DNA of 64,000 nucleotides from Thelonectria olida (taxonomy: Eukaryota > Ascomycota > Sordariomycetes > Hypocreales > Nectriaceae). The notes under the pieces are model-generated. The model was not told the DNA's origin, did not search any database, and worked only from the letters and a program-made list of their open reading frames with translations. Position 1 is the first letter of the stretch. The number at the start of each line of letters is the position of its first letter. Location of the stretch: assembly GCA_020736575.1 (NCBI GenBank), contig JAGPYM010000018.1, positions 124,001-188,000 on the forward strand. The letters run 5' to 3'. This document shows, piece after piece, positions 44,917-57,635 of this stretch. The position numbers were made by a program, and so were the translations under genes.

Positions 44917-45788
44917 ATGCCTTCTCTTTGCGGAGGTTCCAAGACTGTTCAGCGCAAGCTGGTGCTGCTGTACGTCGCTCCCATTGCGACCCATTCGATC
45001 TGAAATCGATAGTTTGCTGACTTAGCTGTGCCTGAATTCAGGGGTGATGGTGCTTGCGGAAAGACTTCGCTGCTAAATGTCTTTACGAGAGGGTATGTCT
45101 CCTTTGCTCGCCTGCAATTCCAACGTGTCGGCTCATTCATTTCACCAGCTATTTCCCAACCGTCTACGAACCCACCGTCTTCGAGAACTACGTCCACGGT
45201 ACGCTTTCCCGCGAGCACGAATCGCCGACAATTTGACTGACCGAATCGTTACAGATATCTTCGTCGACAATGTCCACATAGAACTATCTCTCTGGGACAC
45301 GGCTGGCCAGGAAGAGTTCGACCGATTAAGGTCACTTTCCTACGGTAATTCCCCCCCTGTTCCCCCTCCACTCTCACCGTACACTCTCCCCGCGCTCACA
45401 TGCTAACCCACATCGGATAGACGATACCGACCTGATTATGCTCTGCTACTCCGTCGACAGCAAGGATTCCCTCGAAAACGTCGAGTCCAAGTGGGTTGGT
45501 GAAATCGCCGACAACTGCCCTGGTGTCAAGCTCGTTCTCGTCGCCCTCAAGTGCGATCTCCGCGAGCAGGGCGAGGAAGAGGAAGGCGAGGGTGGCGAGC
45601 AACGCGAGAAGCGACCTATGATTTCCTACGACAACGGCCTCGAGGTCGCCCGACGCATAGGCGCATTGCGCTACCTCGAGTGCTCGGCTATGAAGAATCG
45701 GGGCGTGAATGAGGCCTTTACTGAGGCTGCTCGTGTCGCATTGAGTGTCAGGAAGGACCGCGAGGACAGCAAATGCGTCATTATGTGA
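44917..45788 (+). CDS. rho3: Rho3 small GTPase
   Basis: Five exons (44917-44969, 45042-45092, 45149-45198, 45255-45344, 45421-45788) give 203 residues. G-motifs are intact: GDGACGKT (19-26), effector [19 protein letters not shown] (66-70), KCDL (125-128) and ECSA (168-171). The C-terminal CVIM box (200-203) directs prenylation and plasma-membrane attachment. The [18 protein letters not shown] and [18 protein letters not shown] stretches identify Rho3 rather than Rho1 or Cdc42. In fungi Rho3 guides polarised exocytosis and septum or tip growth. The Rho insert (129-146) is very Glu/Gly-rich. The intron-dense 5' half is typical of Rho genes. Confidence 0.96.
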
Positions 45789-47858
45789 GGCGGTTTGCGA
45801 TGCTCGGCTCAGCCACCCCGACACTTGTCACCACCCGAAATCCAGAAGCGAGCCACCTTGAAACCCCCGTCCGTCGAAATCACCATCGAATCGAGCCACT
45901 CAATCGTATACCACGACGTGTCCAGGGGACAACTGGCGTGGCGGCCCATTTTCGCGACCACCCATCTATCTTTACGCGAACCCTTACCTTTATCACTACC
46001 ATTATCCAGGCGACCACGGCCGAAATTTTATTCTTCTCCAACCCTCACATCTGAACCTGAGACTTTGAGAGAGTCTCGAGCTTCCATTGTATATATCAAG
46101 TGCGTCATATACGCACATAGGGACACGGTGTTACGAGTGGGCTTATTTGTTTTATTTTTTATTTTTTTTGCTACCTTTTTTATTGTCGCCTTCTTGGACG
46201 ACTTGATTCGTCGCATCCGAAGAGACGTAACGGAGCTGAGGGTGAACAGGGTGACGGAGTGGAAAACAAAACCCGTCCCCTTTTTTTGCAGTTCTTAGAA
46301 GATTTGGCTTTTCTATGTCGGTTCTGTTTTCGTTCTATTTTCCCTCGACATGTATCCCCAAAGTTAGCGAAGTTTAATGCGATTTTTACATCTACATATT
46401 TTTCTCCGCGTCCTTGAACCCATGACGTGGGCATGTCTGCAAGTAATCAGAGCTTCAGGGGGACCTCCGGGCTCGACCGATGCTAAGGCCTATTAGGCGA
46501 GCACAAGTCGTCGCAGCCAGTGCTCTTCAGGGAAAGATGGCCGGCCGGTTTCAGTTAGTATCGAAAGCCACTCGATGTACACAAGCCTATTATCAGAGAG
46601 GGCACTATTCAGTTCGAGCAAGTTCAGAGAATTTCGACCGAAACTTCAGCGACATCGCCAGGGCGGGCGACCGGTGCAGCTTTACTAGCGAAGCAGATCC
46701 CGCTTGTTATCTGGACCAGTCTCACAATCTTGTCAACAACACGTTGATGCTTGTGGAGATGCCACGACTTGTACAGCGACTACTGGGTTCTGTCAAGATT
46801 GCGTAGGGTGAAGTAAAGGTCTCGACTCGTCCTGCAGGTTGAAGATTCCTGTGGGATGTGAGAATAGGTAAGTGAAGGTACTGTCACCGAAGGCGAGGGG
46901 TGCGTATCAAGTGACGGAAGGCTTTTGTTCAAGTTGGAGTGCTTCCAATGACAATTCCAGGTTGTTTTGCAGTGTAGAAAATTACTCTATTCCACCCATT
47001 GACAATGTCATGAGATGGTTAACAAATCTATCCTATGCATCGTGGCCGCCACAGTCAATCCAGCAAAGAGGCGCCCAAGCACCAGCCGGGTTACTGTTTC
47101 AGTATGTCCGTACCTCTCAGGCATGGCGTGATTGGTGTCAGACTACTGAGGGTTAAGGCTTCTAGAATAACCAACGGTGGCTGACATTCCACAGAAACCA
47201 GTCTCCGTCCTTTATCAGCCCTTCTGCACTTGTTTTTTCGCCGAGCCAAACGGGCAGCAGAATACACGAGACAATTTCTAAGATTTAGGATGGGGAACCT
47301 GCCCAAAGTGTCTCGTTTTTGTTTGCCAATGGCATAGGAGGCGCGGTGGCCGACTGAGGAAGCATCACGACACCCTGGCGCAGTATTCCTGGAATCCAGA
47401 CCACCAGCGTCATAGTCGACCTCAAAACCAGGTTCATTGCAACGGTGGGAACGTCCATCACCTCGATCCTTGGGTCTTCGCAATAAACCCCTAACCCTCT
47501 GCGCGTCATTGAACAGTCGTCATTGGCTACGGCGTCAGCTCACCTGGTTCTGACCTGGGCGATCAGCCTTACCCTACACGCGCGATTGACGTCACCGCGG
47601 TAATCTGGGACTAACATGGCATCAAGTGCCCTGAAGCAGGTTTGTGAATGCAATCAAGACGATGATGGTGTAGATGTTGGCCTTCAATTATGTAGATGGA
47701 AATTCCATAAAGCTCCCAACCTCAGCGAGAAGTCATCGCCAATATACTTGTCCTGCATTCACTGCTCATCAACCACCACTTTCATCTCATCGTTGTCTCA
47801 ACACCACCTCACTTACACCACCATTTCCACCACCACATACCACTAAACAACAACCAGC
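45789..47858. other. Intergenic, 2 kb
   Basis: The left part is the probable rho3 3' UTR, with T-runs at 46148-46175. A single telobox-like CCCTAACCCT is at 47489-47498, about 360 bp before the next gene. No open frame here looks like a gene. Confidence 0.5.
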
Positions 47859-48567
47859 ATGCCTCTCTTCGGAAGCCGACGTGAACCCTCTCCGGAGCCC
47901 GTACAAACCTACGAGGAACCTCGCAAGCACGGCCTCTTTGGCCGTCGTGAGCCCTCACCACCTGCCCAGCCCGTCTACGAAGACACGGCTTCCAAGAAGT
48001 CAAGCTTCTTCTCTCGTCGCGACCCATCACCAGAACGCATTCAACAGCCCGTCTACGAAGAACCCAAGAAGGGCCTCTTCAACCGCCGCGCCGGCTCCCC
48101 CACCCCCACGACCTCCACCCGCTCCTCAAACCGCACATCCATGAGCTCGTCCACCTACCACACGGCCAACCACCACAACGAGGGCGGCCTCTTCCGCAAG
48201 AGCACCGACGCCAGCAGCACGCGGCGCGGCGGCATGCTGCACCGGACCTTTGGGAACGGCAACGGGCACGAGGACGATGCGAGCGTGCTCGAGGCCCGGC
48301 AGCGCGTGCACGACGCCGAGCAGGCGGAGCGGGAGGCCGACCGGGCGCTGGACGAAGCCAGGCACAGCGTGCGCGACGCCAGGGAGCGTGTGAAGGAGCT
48401 CGAGGAGGAGGCGCGCGAGGAGGCGAGGCGGGCTAAGATTAAGCAGCACCAGGCGCGCGAGGTGTCGAAGCTGGGCAAGGCCCTTGGACGTGAGTATTTC
48501 CAACACCCCTGTGCTGAAGGTGGCCTGATGGGCTAACGATGATTGCTTTCTAGGACATGGACCTTGA
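47859..48567 (+). CDS. Uncharacterised repeat plus coiled-coil protein
   Basis: Exons 47859-48489 and 48554-48567 encode 214 residues; the last exon supplies only RHGP after GKALG. Four imperfect repeats of 23-24 residues open the protein, each with an aromatic-x-RR-x-PSP core (RREPSP 7-12, RREPSP 29-34, RRDPSP 53-58, RRAGSP 76-81) and, in three, a YE[ED] motif. A Ser/Thr-rich linker follows, then a long charged helix from about 145 (EARQRVHDAEQAEREADRAL onward), predicted coiled coil. The GKALGRHG end occurs in conserved uncharacterised ascomycete proteins as I remember them. Function is unknown. RRxPSP sites suggest basophilic or proline-directed kinase targets. Confidence 0.8.
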
Positions 48568-50482
48568 GAGTGTCTACGATTAGAAGCCGAGGTGTTTTGA
48601 AAGAATGTTCCGATGCGGCGCTGAGGAGTCGGTTCTTGAATGATTTGATGAGCCAAGATCTGTATTTGTATTTGTTGTTCATGTTCCATCTACGTCTTAC
48701 GAAGAAGTGTACAAAATATACAGGCATATCATTACTATAGTTAAACGTGTATAAAATGAAGACTTGGCAACCGTGTCTGGTGTTCTCAAAGATCGAAAGC
48801 CATCTATGAATACAACTACAAACGATGGAACCCCCCTGTGAAGTCTATCAATAGAAAAACAGATAGCGCAGTTCTCAACGGCACAGGTCAACCGGAACAG
48901 TGGATATCTATCAGACGGGCACAGGATAACTCGGCATGGACAAGAGAAAGGAAAGCCGTCTTCATCTCTGAATCTGGGAGAAAATGAAATTGAGATGGCT
49001 CGGGCTATTTCTGGTTGGATCGTTCGAGGGGCGACGAGATATGGGCGAAATTAGATGGGCTTCTAAACCCGGTCGGCTTGAGGCTTGGGTGTTTTATTTT
49101 TGGGAGGCGAGGCGTCATCGATCCACGCGATTGCTGCTCACCGTTGTCAGTTCGGGCCGCTCGGCCAGCGAGCATGCTGTGTGTGAATGTGTGAATGTGT
49201 GCATGCCTGGCCATGGTGTTTGTGTAACCTGCATGTGTATGCGTAATGCTCGCGAGATGGATGGTTCGGATGTCGCTGTTGAGCGTGGTTGGACGGCTGG
49301 GTGTCGGCGTGGATGGGGGAGGGATGAGATGCAGGGAATTATAGAGGGAAGACTGGGGGCCTGCGAGGCTACGAATACACTTGCATAGGCTGCTCCCTTT
49401 CTTCTTATCAATGGCGAATCATGGTTGACGCAGTTGTGTCGTGGAAGTGTGGCAGATTGTATTCCCAGGTGAGATCTGCACAAGGCCTCGTTAAACATAT
49501 CAGGACACACCAGCTCTGGCGACTCAGTGCACAACGGCTACGAAGGATACAGCGTCGCTATTCGCATGTATATCCCGGAGACCCTGAACAAACCAACCCC
49601 CTGAACCGCCTGATGATAAATGCCCCCTTGGAATTGCCACCGCGAAACTCCACACAACCCATAACCCACCCAAACCCGGACGTTTTTTCTCTTTGCGGGA
49701 GTAGCAACTCGACCAATCTCTTGAGTCGCGGTGGAGTTTGGAGTCCCTGCAGCGGCCCTTGCAATGATGAACCGTCTTGGCTTTGGACTACTATGTACAG
49801 TGCCAACCATGATCCATACTTCTACTACATCGCCAGGAGCCTGCCCATGAGCCCTTCCGTACAGACCAGAGAGTCTCAGAGAAGAAAGACGCGCGGCTGA
49901 TCCCTCCCCGGTTGAGGCAGAGAAGCTCCCTCTTCTCTCTCCTCTTGGCGGGGGTGGAGGAGCATCCATCTCCTGGGATTGGGCCGTCCCCTTGCGGGTA
50001 TCCTTGAAATTGCAGAGGCCGTTCCCAAGGTTGGCGATGACCTCCTGGCTCCAGTCTTTTTTCCTAGGAGTCTGCTTGGCCTGCGAAGGATCTTCTTCTT
50101 GGTTCGACTCTTCTCCTTTCATCCTTTATCATCTTTGATTGTACCAACTACTTTGTCCTTCCTTTTTGTCTCCCCCCTCCCATTGGCAAGCAAGCGGATT
50201 GCTTTCCTACCATTACCTTCCTTAAGCAATATCCCCTCCCCGCTTCATTTGCCTGGTAGCACTTGATCTGTTTCATCATCAATGCTGCCCCTTCGCTCAT
50301 TTTCCTAAACAACCACCTCAAGTCGCTCTTTTTTTTTTTTCTTTCTACTCAACTCCAGTCACTCCTTTGATACCCCCCGGTCTTGCGATATTCACTCATT
50401 CACTCTTTCAATCGCGGTTTCTGAAAAGTTATGCAACACCCCCTTACATCAACTCCATAGATCCACCCAAGACACCACAGTC
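48568..50482. other. Intergenic, 1.9 kb
   Basis: It includes a GT-rich microsatellite (49179-49206) and, from about 50080, the pyrimidine-rich leader of the GH16 gene with a T-run near 50330. Open frames here (for example 48984-49388) have no protein-like features. Confidence 0.5.
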
Positions 50483-51652
50483 ATGATCTCGCGATATCTC
50501 GCCCCGGCCGCGGCTCTCGTCGGCCTCGCCTTGGCCCAGACGTCGACCGATTGCAATCCTCTCAACACAACCGATTGTCCAGCCGATCCTGCCTTTGGAA
50601 CGTCGCATCTCTGGCACTTCAACTCGACACCGTCGTCCGACCTGTGGGAGACGACGGTCGGATATGTCCCGTACGACTCGGAAAAGGGAGCCACCTTTAC
50701 AATCAATAAACAGGGCGACTCACCCACCATCCGAACCACCTTTTACTTCTTCTTCGGCCGCACCGAGCTCTGGCTGAAAGGCTCCTCGGGCACCGGCATC
50801 GTCAGCTCCATGATGTGGCTCAGCGACGACCTGGACGAAGTCGACTGGGAGCTCCTGGGCTACAACGACACGCACGCGTCGACAAACTACTACGGCAAGG
50901 GCCGCGAGGACTTCACCAAGGGCGAGTACCACTACATGAAGAACGGCATGCAGGACACCTACCACAACTACACCACCACCTGGACCAAGGACAAGATCGA
51001 GTGGTGGGCCGACGGCGAAAAGGTCCGCACCCTGCTGCCCGCCGACGCCAACAGCACCGACAACTATCCCCAGACCCCCATGCGCCTGAGCATTGGCATC
51101 TGGGCTGCTGGCGATCCCACCATGCCCGAGGGCACGCGCGACTGGGCTGGCGGCGATACCGACTACGACAAGGGCCCGTTCAACATGTATGTGAAGAGCG
51201 TCTCGGTGGAGGATTATAGCACGGGCAAGGAGTACACGTACGGCGATATGACGGGCGATTGGAAGAGCATTGATGTTGTCAAGTAAGTTTGGATACCCTT
51301 GGACGCACCGTGTAAGTCATACATGGGCACTTACACACACCGAAACAGGGGCAACTCCACCGCCGTCCAAGCCATCAACAAGAAAGAAGAAACAACGACG
51401 GCCGAGAAATGGGAAAAGCTCCCGACGGCCGCCAAAACCGCAGTCTACGCCGGCGGCGTGGGTGCCGTGGCTCTCGGCGTCGGCGCGCTGGCCTTCCTTT
51501 ACATCCGCGCCAAACGAGCCGGAAATGCAGAGGGCAAGGCGGCCGACGAGAAGACCCAGACGGAGCGCCACGAGCTGATGGGCTACAAGGGCGGCGAGGA
51601 CTCTGCGAACCAGGGACACGAGTATAGCTCGGGCGGGTGGACGAGGCTATAG
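50483..51652 (+). CDS. GH16 Crh-type cell-wall transglycosidase
   Basis: Exons 50483-51282 and 51349-51652 give 367 residues. A signal peptide (about 1-19, ending ALAQ) leads to the GH16 fold with the catalytic DEVDWE motif at 118-123 (Glu119 nucleophile, Glu123 acid/base by family knowledge) and DKIEWWADGEKVR. The Crh group links chitin to beta-glucan in the wall. Several NxS/T sites are present. Instead of an obvious GPI signal, the second exon adds a Lys/Glu linker, a membrane helix at about 297-319 (GGVGAVALGVGALAFLYI) and a charged cytosolic tail. The protein is therefore a type I membrane protein or a processed precursor. The ATG directly precedes the signal peptide. Confidence 0.93.
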
Positions 51653-52800
51653 ATGAGACGGGGCATCGTTTGAACGACGACCGGCAATAGGAGCAAACAG
51701 CTCGCTCGACCGATTCTCACTTGGGCACCGAAGCTTTCTCATCTTTGAGCCAAGACACCGTTTTCAATGTCTTGGACAGGAAAGTCACTGCGGAAGACAG
51801 AGGCTGGCAGTATCACCATCACACCGCCAAGGACCCAACCCCGAAACCAACCCGAGTGGTAACAACTCAGTCGCGCGTCTGAGTGTCGACTTTCACACAC
51901 TCAGGAATGTGATGTGAGAATAGCGCCAAGCGACTTGTGGAGGAAGCGGTTTGCACATGCGAGACCCCTCAACTACACCATTGCGGGAAAGCCTTCTTCC
52001 CCCTTGTCTTACTTTTTTTGGTCTTCATCATTTCTTTTTTTTTGTACTTGTTCGCCCATTTAGCATCCCCCAAGGGTGGTGGATGTTGTATACACATTGG
52101 AATCTAGCACTGCAGCGATTTGGAAGGGCTCGGCGTTTGTATGTAACTGGCGCATAGAGGAAAGCGAATTATACAAGACTGATCGTACATTGATTGTCGC
52201 AAGAGCAAGACTTCTGTGAAGCATGGCGCCTACGGCCTCTTCTGTCGAGACTGTTCGACGCAGAGGTGCCATCTCATACACTTACCCGACCGCTGGCAGT
52301 CCAATGTTCCTGCTATAGTATCTCCGGATATCTCTTGCATCGGGCACTCCGTATGATGTTACATCCCATATCTACGATATCCGTCGCAATCATGTCGTGG
52401 GCACCACCGGTACTGCTTGGCGAGGGAGATGCACCCATCGGGCTCTCGACTACAATCGACGCCCTCCCGGCATAACGCCAGCAAAACATCCGCCATTGCC
52501 GCTGTTGGGCCCAACTGTCGTGTCCCTTTTTAACCCCAAAAACCAGAAATCCGAGTGATTTGACCATTGGTGGCGGATCGGGTGCCGTTAGACTTTCGAA
52601 AAGTACCTCCATTGTCCGTGAGTGAAGGGGATATGCTTGAGCAATACCGCATAGATTCGCCCAGCTCAGAGCACCAAGAACGAATTACAAACTCGATGAA
52701 GCCTCACTCGGAAACACATAGTCTATGACCTAAAGTCAGTTAAAAATACTATTAAAATCTCATATCCCGTTAACCAACCACCAGGCCCTTCCCCTCACGT
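51653..52800. other. Intergenic between convergent genes
   Basis: 1.15 kb holding the 3' ends of the GH16 gene and the next gene, with T-runs near 52010-52045. No gene is seen. Confidence 0.5.
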
Positions 52801-53744
52801 CTACTTGAGCTGTCGCATCTGGCTAGCCAGGGCAACATAGTCAATCTGCTTGACAACTCCAGCAACTGCGATGCTGTAGCCCGCGGCGGACACGTCGGAT
52901 ATCTCCTGGTCAATCCTTGACGCCTCTTCCTCGGCGTTTACGAACCCCGTCAGAGTCACGCTCTTGTCGTTGGCCTTGACGTTGAAGATCTTCTGCCCCG
53001 TTCGCTGGTAGACAGTCTTCTTCAATGCTTCCTCGCAGATCTTTTGGATCGCCTCGTACGTCTTTCTCTGGTGGCGGAGTTCCAGGAGGATCTCGTCACG
53101 GTTGGGATTGTGCTTCGGGGGTGAATAGCGTGTCAACGCCCCTTGTTCAGTCCTTACCCCGATGATTTGTCTTTCAATCATCTTCTCCATCTGCTTGAGC
53201 ATTGGATCGACCATCTCCTTGGTCATGTATTCCTGGCGTGCCGTCTTCAGACTGTTCTATCGTGTCAATCAGCTTGATCACGGCATTCGCGATTCCTAGG
53301 GGACGAGACTGACCAGTTTGAAGTCTGAAGAAGCGTGTTGAGAATGTTTTTGAAGCTACTCAGCTGTGCCTTGAGAGTAGTAATGTGGTCTTCGGGAAGA
53401 AGACGAATCTTCTGAAGCATCAATACAAGACGTCTTTCTCACGGCAAGCTCTGGTCCAGTGACTGACTAACATTATTGGAGTGCTTTAGGCAGATGCGCT
53501 CGCAGTTGTGCAGGAGGTACTGCGCGTCATGACCAAGAGCGAGTTCACAATCACTGCTCTTTACCGCTGAGGCTACCTGGTTGAGCAGGGGGACGAGAGG
53601 CACGAGGTCTTCGCGAAGGCCCCTCACTACGGCCGGGAGACTGCTTCTGTTGTTCTCGATGGACTTGATGAGCACCTCGACGCTGTGGGCAGCACGTCTG
53701 AACGAGGCCGCGACGTCGACAGGGGTCATTACCGGAGGCGCCAT
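52801..53744 (-). CDS. Uncharacterised helical protein
   Basis: Three exons on the minus strand (53472-53744, 53314-53411, 52801-53251) give 273 residues. The sequence is mostly amphipathic helix (SFRRAAHSVEVLIKSIENN; LKQMEKMIERQIIG) without signal peptide, membrane helix or catalytic motif. The N-terminal part loosely resembles the fungal N-terminal domain found in many uncharacterised ascomycete proteins. The acceptor of the second intron was chosen at 53251 because the alternative a few bases upstream makes a stop. A start 34 codons further up (53846) is also open. Confidence 0.7.
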
Positions 53745-55040
53745 TGCTGCAGAGACTGACGAGAATGAGTGAACCGTGTTTTGAAGAATGGAAGAGAGAG
53801 CGTCGGTGAGGAGCGAGTAAACCTGGGGAAGGGGGGGGAGCCGCATATATTAGTCCCAGCAGCAAAAGCAAAGCTGCTCCGTCAACCAGAGACATTGGCG
53901 TCAAAGTAGGATCACGGGCGAACCAATAGAACCAACGATTGCCGCTCAGCTTCTCATTTGCAAGGTGGGCTTGACGAGGGTTGGCGCGTAATGTGAGAAC
54001 TGACAACCTGATGGATTGAGTTGGGGGGCTGCTGGCCATCGACCCCTCATCTCGCGGACGGCATCTCACCTGTCTGCTGGGAGGGATGGGATGCCAGGGG
54101 GGGTAGCGGTCTTCTCTGTGAGTGCTGCGGGTGATGTGATGGATGATATCAGCGTGACATCGGTCAAGATGCCAACGGGATTGGCAAGGGCGGCGTGTCC
54201 AAAGCTGAGACATGCATGCATTTCCCACGTACCAGTTCTCCGCACCCGATGAGAGAGAGAGAGAGAAGAGAAGAGAAGCATGAAAAGGTCAAGTGATGAC
54301 CTGCCGAAGCAGCGTCGGCCCGCACCTATGCTGTGTGCCCAACGCAAGGGATAGGCGCCTTTGCAGCTCCAGCTTGCATTAGAGTTGCACTTACGGCCTT
54401 GCTCAGCCAGCCACGGCGGACGCTGGGCTTGAAGGGAGAGCGTTGCCCTCGTGTTGGGTACGAAGGGTGAGGCTTTCGCGCCCGTTGGTTGTGTTGGTGG
54501 CTTGCATTCCTTGCGAACCAACACCTTTCAACTCCACATCTTCTAGCCATCCTGGGTCGAATTGTTCAAGGGGACAGATGGGCAAGCGCCGAGGAGGACG
54601 GATGCGTTTTCAAGGGGTACATGAGTTGATGGTTGAAGAGAAGCAATTCCCAGTTGTATGAACGATGGATGTGTGGGTGGTGATGGCTCTGCACCAAGGA
54701 TGACCAGAGTGCGGGACGAACATTTACTTTGTACACAGGAGTAGTTAGGAATGGCTACTGACCAGTCCCTCGTAAGGGTCATTGTCATCCCGGGATCGAA
54801 CAGGCTTTAAATGGAGAGACGGAGCGGCTATTTCCGCCCTTGTTTCCGGGTGATGGACTCGTCTTCGATACTCGACATCGACAATGAATTGTTTAATGCT
54901 TGCCTTATTTTCAGCCCTTGCAGGGAGCAGGTCCAGGGTCATCTTAAGGCTGAGGGGGCGCTAACTTGTCATGGATCGTCACCGTTGTCCGCCGTGACGA
55001 TGCAAGCTCTTCACGCCCTTGACGTGAACAACGCCTGGCA
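53745..55040. other. Intergenic, divergent promoters
   Basis: 1.3 kb with a GA microsatellite at 54250-54280. No convincing gene is seen. Confidence 0.5.
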
Positions 55041-57540
55041 ATGTCGGCCCCAACTGCAACTGCAGCCGCAACTGGCGACAATGGCCCAGACCTCGTCGAG
55101 CTCACCAGCAACATCGGAACATGGGTCGCCGCCTTCATCGCCATTGTCGCCCTCGTCGGCGTCGTGGGCCCGTTTCTCGCCCTCCAGGCCTCCCTCAGCG
55201 ACAGCAACCGCGCCATGAACGCCGTGCAAGACCTGCCTGAAAAGTACGTCACCCGTGGCTTTCGCCTCACGAGGGGGCTGCGTGTGCTGCGGCGCATTCG
55301 CGTCCCGGACCTCGCCCCGGGATACATCACCAACGAGCCCGACACGACGCCTCTGGTGCCGCTTCGCGCCGCCTTGGGCCACTGGCTCCTTCGGCCGCGC
55401 GATTACCTCCCTTGGAACACAGGCTGGGCCAAGCTGGCAGAAGTCATTGAAGCCCATGAGGCGCTCGAACAGGCAACCAACAGCCCTGTGAACCTCGGCG
55501 TCACCAAGGGTGGTACGCTGGAAGTCGTCAACAGCCGGACAGCTCTGGTGGTGAACAAGCATTGGATCCTGCTCCTCGGCCTCCTGGGTCGCTATGGCGT
55601 CCGCCCAGACAAAGGCATTCTTCAAACAAGGAGAGTCCGACGCGACTTCGAAGGCGAGCGTGCGTCCATCCAACTCTTCCAGTTCGCGCGAAAAGAGACG
55701 ATGAGGCACGTCCCAGAAGCCGACGCCAAATTGAAAACTAAACGCTGGGAAGCCCTGAGCGAAAAACCTTCGTCCTCTTCAATGGGGTCATCAAGCAACA
55801 GCGATAGTGATCACGGAACCCGCAGCAGTGACTATGGCTATGGCGGCGACCTTCTGACCTTCTCCCTCCGACGTGGCGCGTACGGCGAGTGGACAATAGA
55901 CAACATGGAAAAGCCCACGGTCCACGGCGTCACGGGCACGATGCAGGCCCTCGGACGACACAAGGGCTCGTGGAGCTCTCTCACATGCATCTCGTTTGTG
56001 CCACACACGGCGCGAGAGATCTTTGCGACCGGGACTACAGAGAGAAGGGACTGTACGTCTATGCAGACCCTCTTTTGGCTTGCTCATGGCTTCTTGCCCT
56101 GTGGTCGTACCCCGGAAGGCAGGCAAGCTGTCATATCGCTCGAGGGCCCAGGCGAGGACGAAGATGATGACTCGTACGGCTTTGAACGAGACACGAACCG
56201 CCTACAAGACTGGCCGGCGTTTTCCCTGCAGGAATCTTATGACATTCCCATATCCATGGGACAGGCAATGAAGTGTTTGAGCATTCCAGAGCCCAAAATC
56301 TTGCAGCTTCTTCCACTTGATACGTCGAAAAGGGATATGCCTTCGGCGAGCGATGAAGACAAGAGCACAAAGGAGGCTGAGGCTGCTGATGCTCCGCAGA
56401 GAGGGTCTGCGTCCATCAAGATCCGTGGTCCCTGGGTGCAGTACGTCAGTCGAAGAGGAGACACATGTTGCGTCTTTCCCAGAAAAGACGTCGAGCGGGC
56501 CCTCGCTCTCGTCCTCGGTCTCGAATGGGACGATTGGGGGTTCCTGACGTGCAGAGACAAGTTCTGGACATCGATATTGAAACCGGCAACGGGAATCTTG
56601 GAGAAGGAAGACCTCCGCGGGCCATCTTTCACGAAGGCCTTTAGCACGAAGACTGACATCAAGGCGTTCCGGTGGAGGGTCCGACCAAAGTTCCATCCGC
56701 AGAAGCTCGGAGACTATCTGGCGTTTGACAAGTTCACATCTTCCTCGCTGGAGAACTCGGAGGCTCTGCCTCTGCGGACGGCCCTTGGGACCCTCTTCGT
56801 CCTGGATGCGTCTTTTCGACAGATGATCGAGAACGCTTCGAAAAGGATTTGCAAAGAGGCCGACGCGGAGAAGCAGCCGTCAGCAGCCGACATGCTGACT
56901 GAACAAAAGACGTTGGAAGAAGCCTTGGACAAGATTGCGAAAGAGGTCGAGGTGCAGAGAAAGGAGCATCCGCCAGACACGCAACCCCCCGTTTCCGAGG
57001 GCCTCTTGGGCGACATGCCAGCATACACGCGCTTCTCTCGCCGCCATCTAGACGAGGAGACGCTGCGAGCCCTGGATTTTGAGTACGAACCGGAAGAGGT
57101 AGGAACTTTGTTTCTTGGACGAGATGTAATGGTATACTGACCATGTGCAACAGGACCCGGAATACCTCCTGGTCAAGCGCTGGGTCCCTGACTGGGAACA
57201 AAGCTTCATCTGGGACCACACTAGGATAATCCGCAGACTCGCCGAGCTCAAGGGAGAGGAGGAGGCGAGACGTGTCGGCGTCTTGGAGTACGACTATCTG
57301 TCTAAGCAGCTCAAGTGGTATCTCGACAAGGAGACTATGAAGAGCTCTCGGTCGTGGCATCTCAACGGCGACTTGGTGAGGACGCCTTCCAGCGAGAAGA
57401 GAGTCACCGTGTCGGAAAAGGAGGTTGCGCTGGCTGGCTTGTGGGCAGCGAACAGAGCGGCCATGTGGCTCAGCTCGCAGGATTCCACGCCGCTGTTGAA
57501 GTTTGTAGAGGAGCTGGATCCCTACGTTTATGTACTCTGA
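55041..57540 (+). CDS. Uncharacterised large protein with one N-terminal membrane helix
   Basis: Exons 55041-57098 and 57154-57540 join in phase 0 over a 55-nt intron to give 814 residues. A single hydrophobic helix at about 27-49 (WVAAFIAIVALVGVVGPFLAL) is followed by a long cytosolic-looking region with Ser- and acidic-rich low-complexity parts around 250-270 and 370-380. The C-terminus is helical and ends LDPYVYVL. Blocks such as HGVTGTMQALGRHKGSWSSL and a helix-TM start after DLVELTSNIG recall fungal 'modin'-like and related unknown proteins. I assign no function. The start is the ATG just before the membrane helix. Confidence 0.85.
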
Positions 57541-57635
57541 CACGACTGAACGAATCATGAATCAACACGATGGGCGCCTTTCATCAAGACTATTTTGTTA
57601 TACTATTTCTCATTCCTTTCCTAGATATTGCCCAT

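Noticed and set aside
47489..47498. CCCTAACCCT, telomere-like
   Set aside because: It is a single short copy, so it is neither a telomere nor an interstitial array. Telobox-like promoter motifs are common.
48984..49388. 134-codon open frame with an apparently hydrophobic start
   Set aside because: It runs through a GT microsatellite, its Cys/Val pattern comes from the repeat, and it has no homology I recognise.
55011..55709. 232-codon minus-strand open frame
   Set aside because: It is antisense to the 814-residue protein gene, which has an N-terminal membrane helix and a clean intron.
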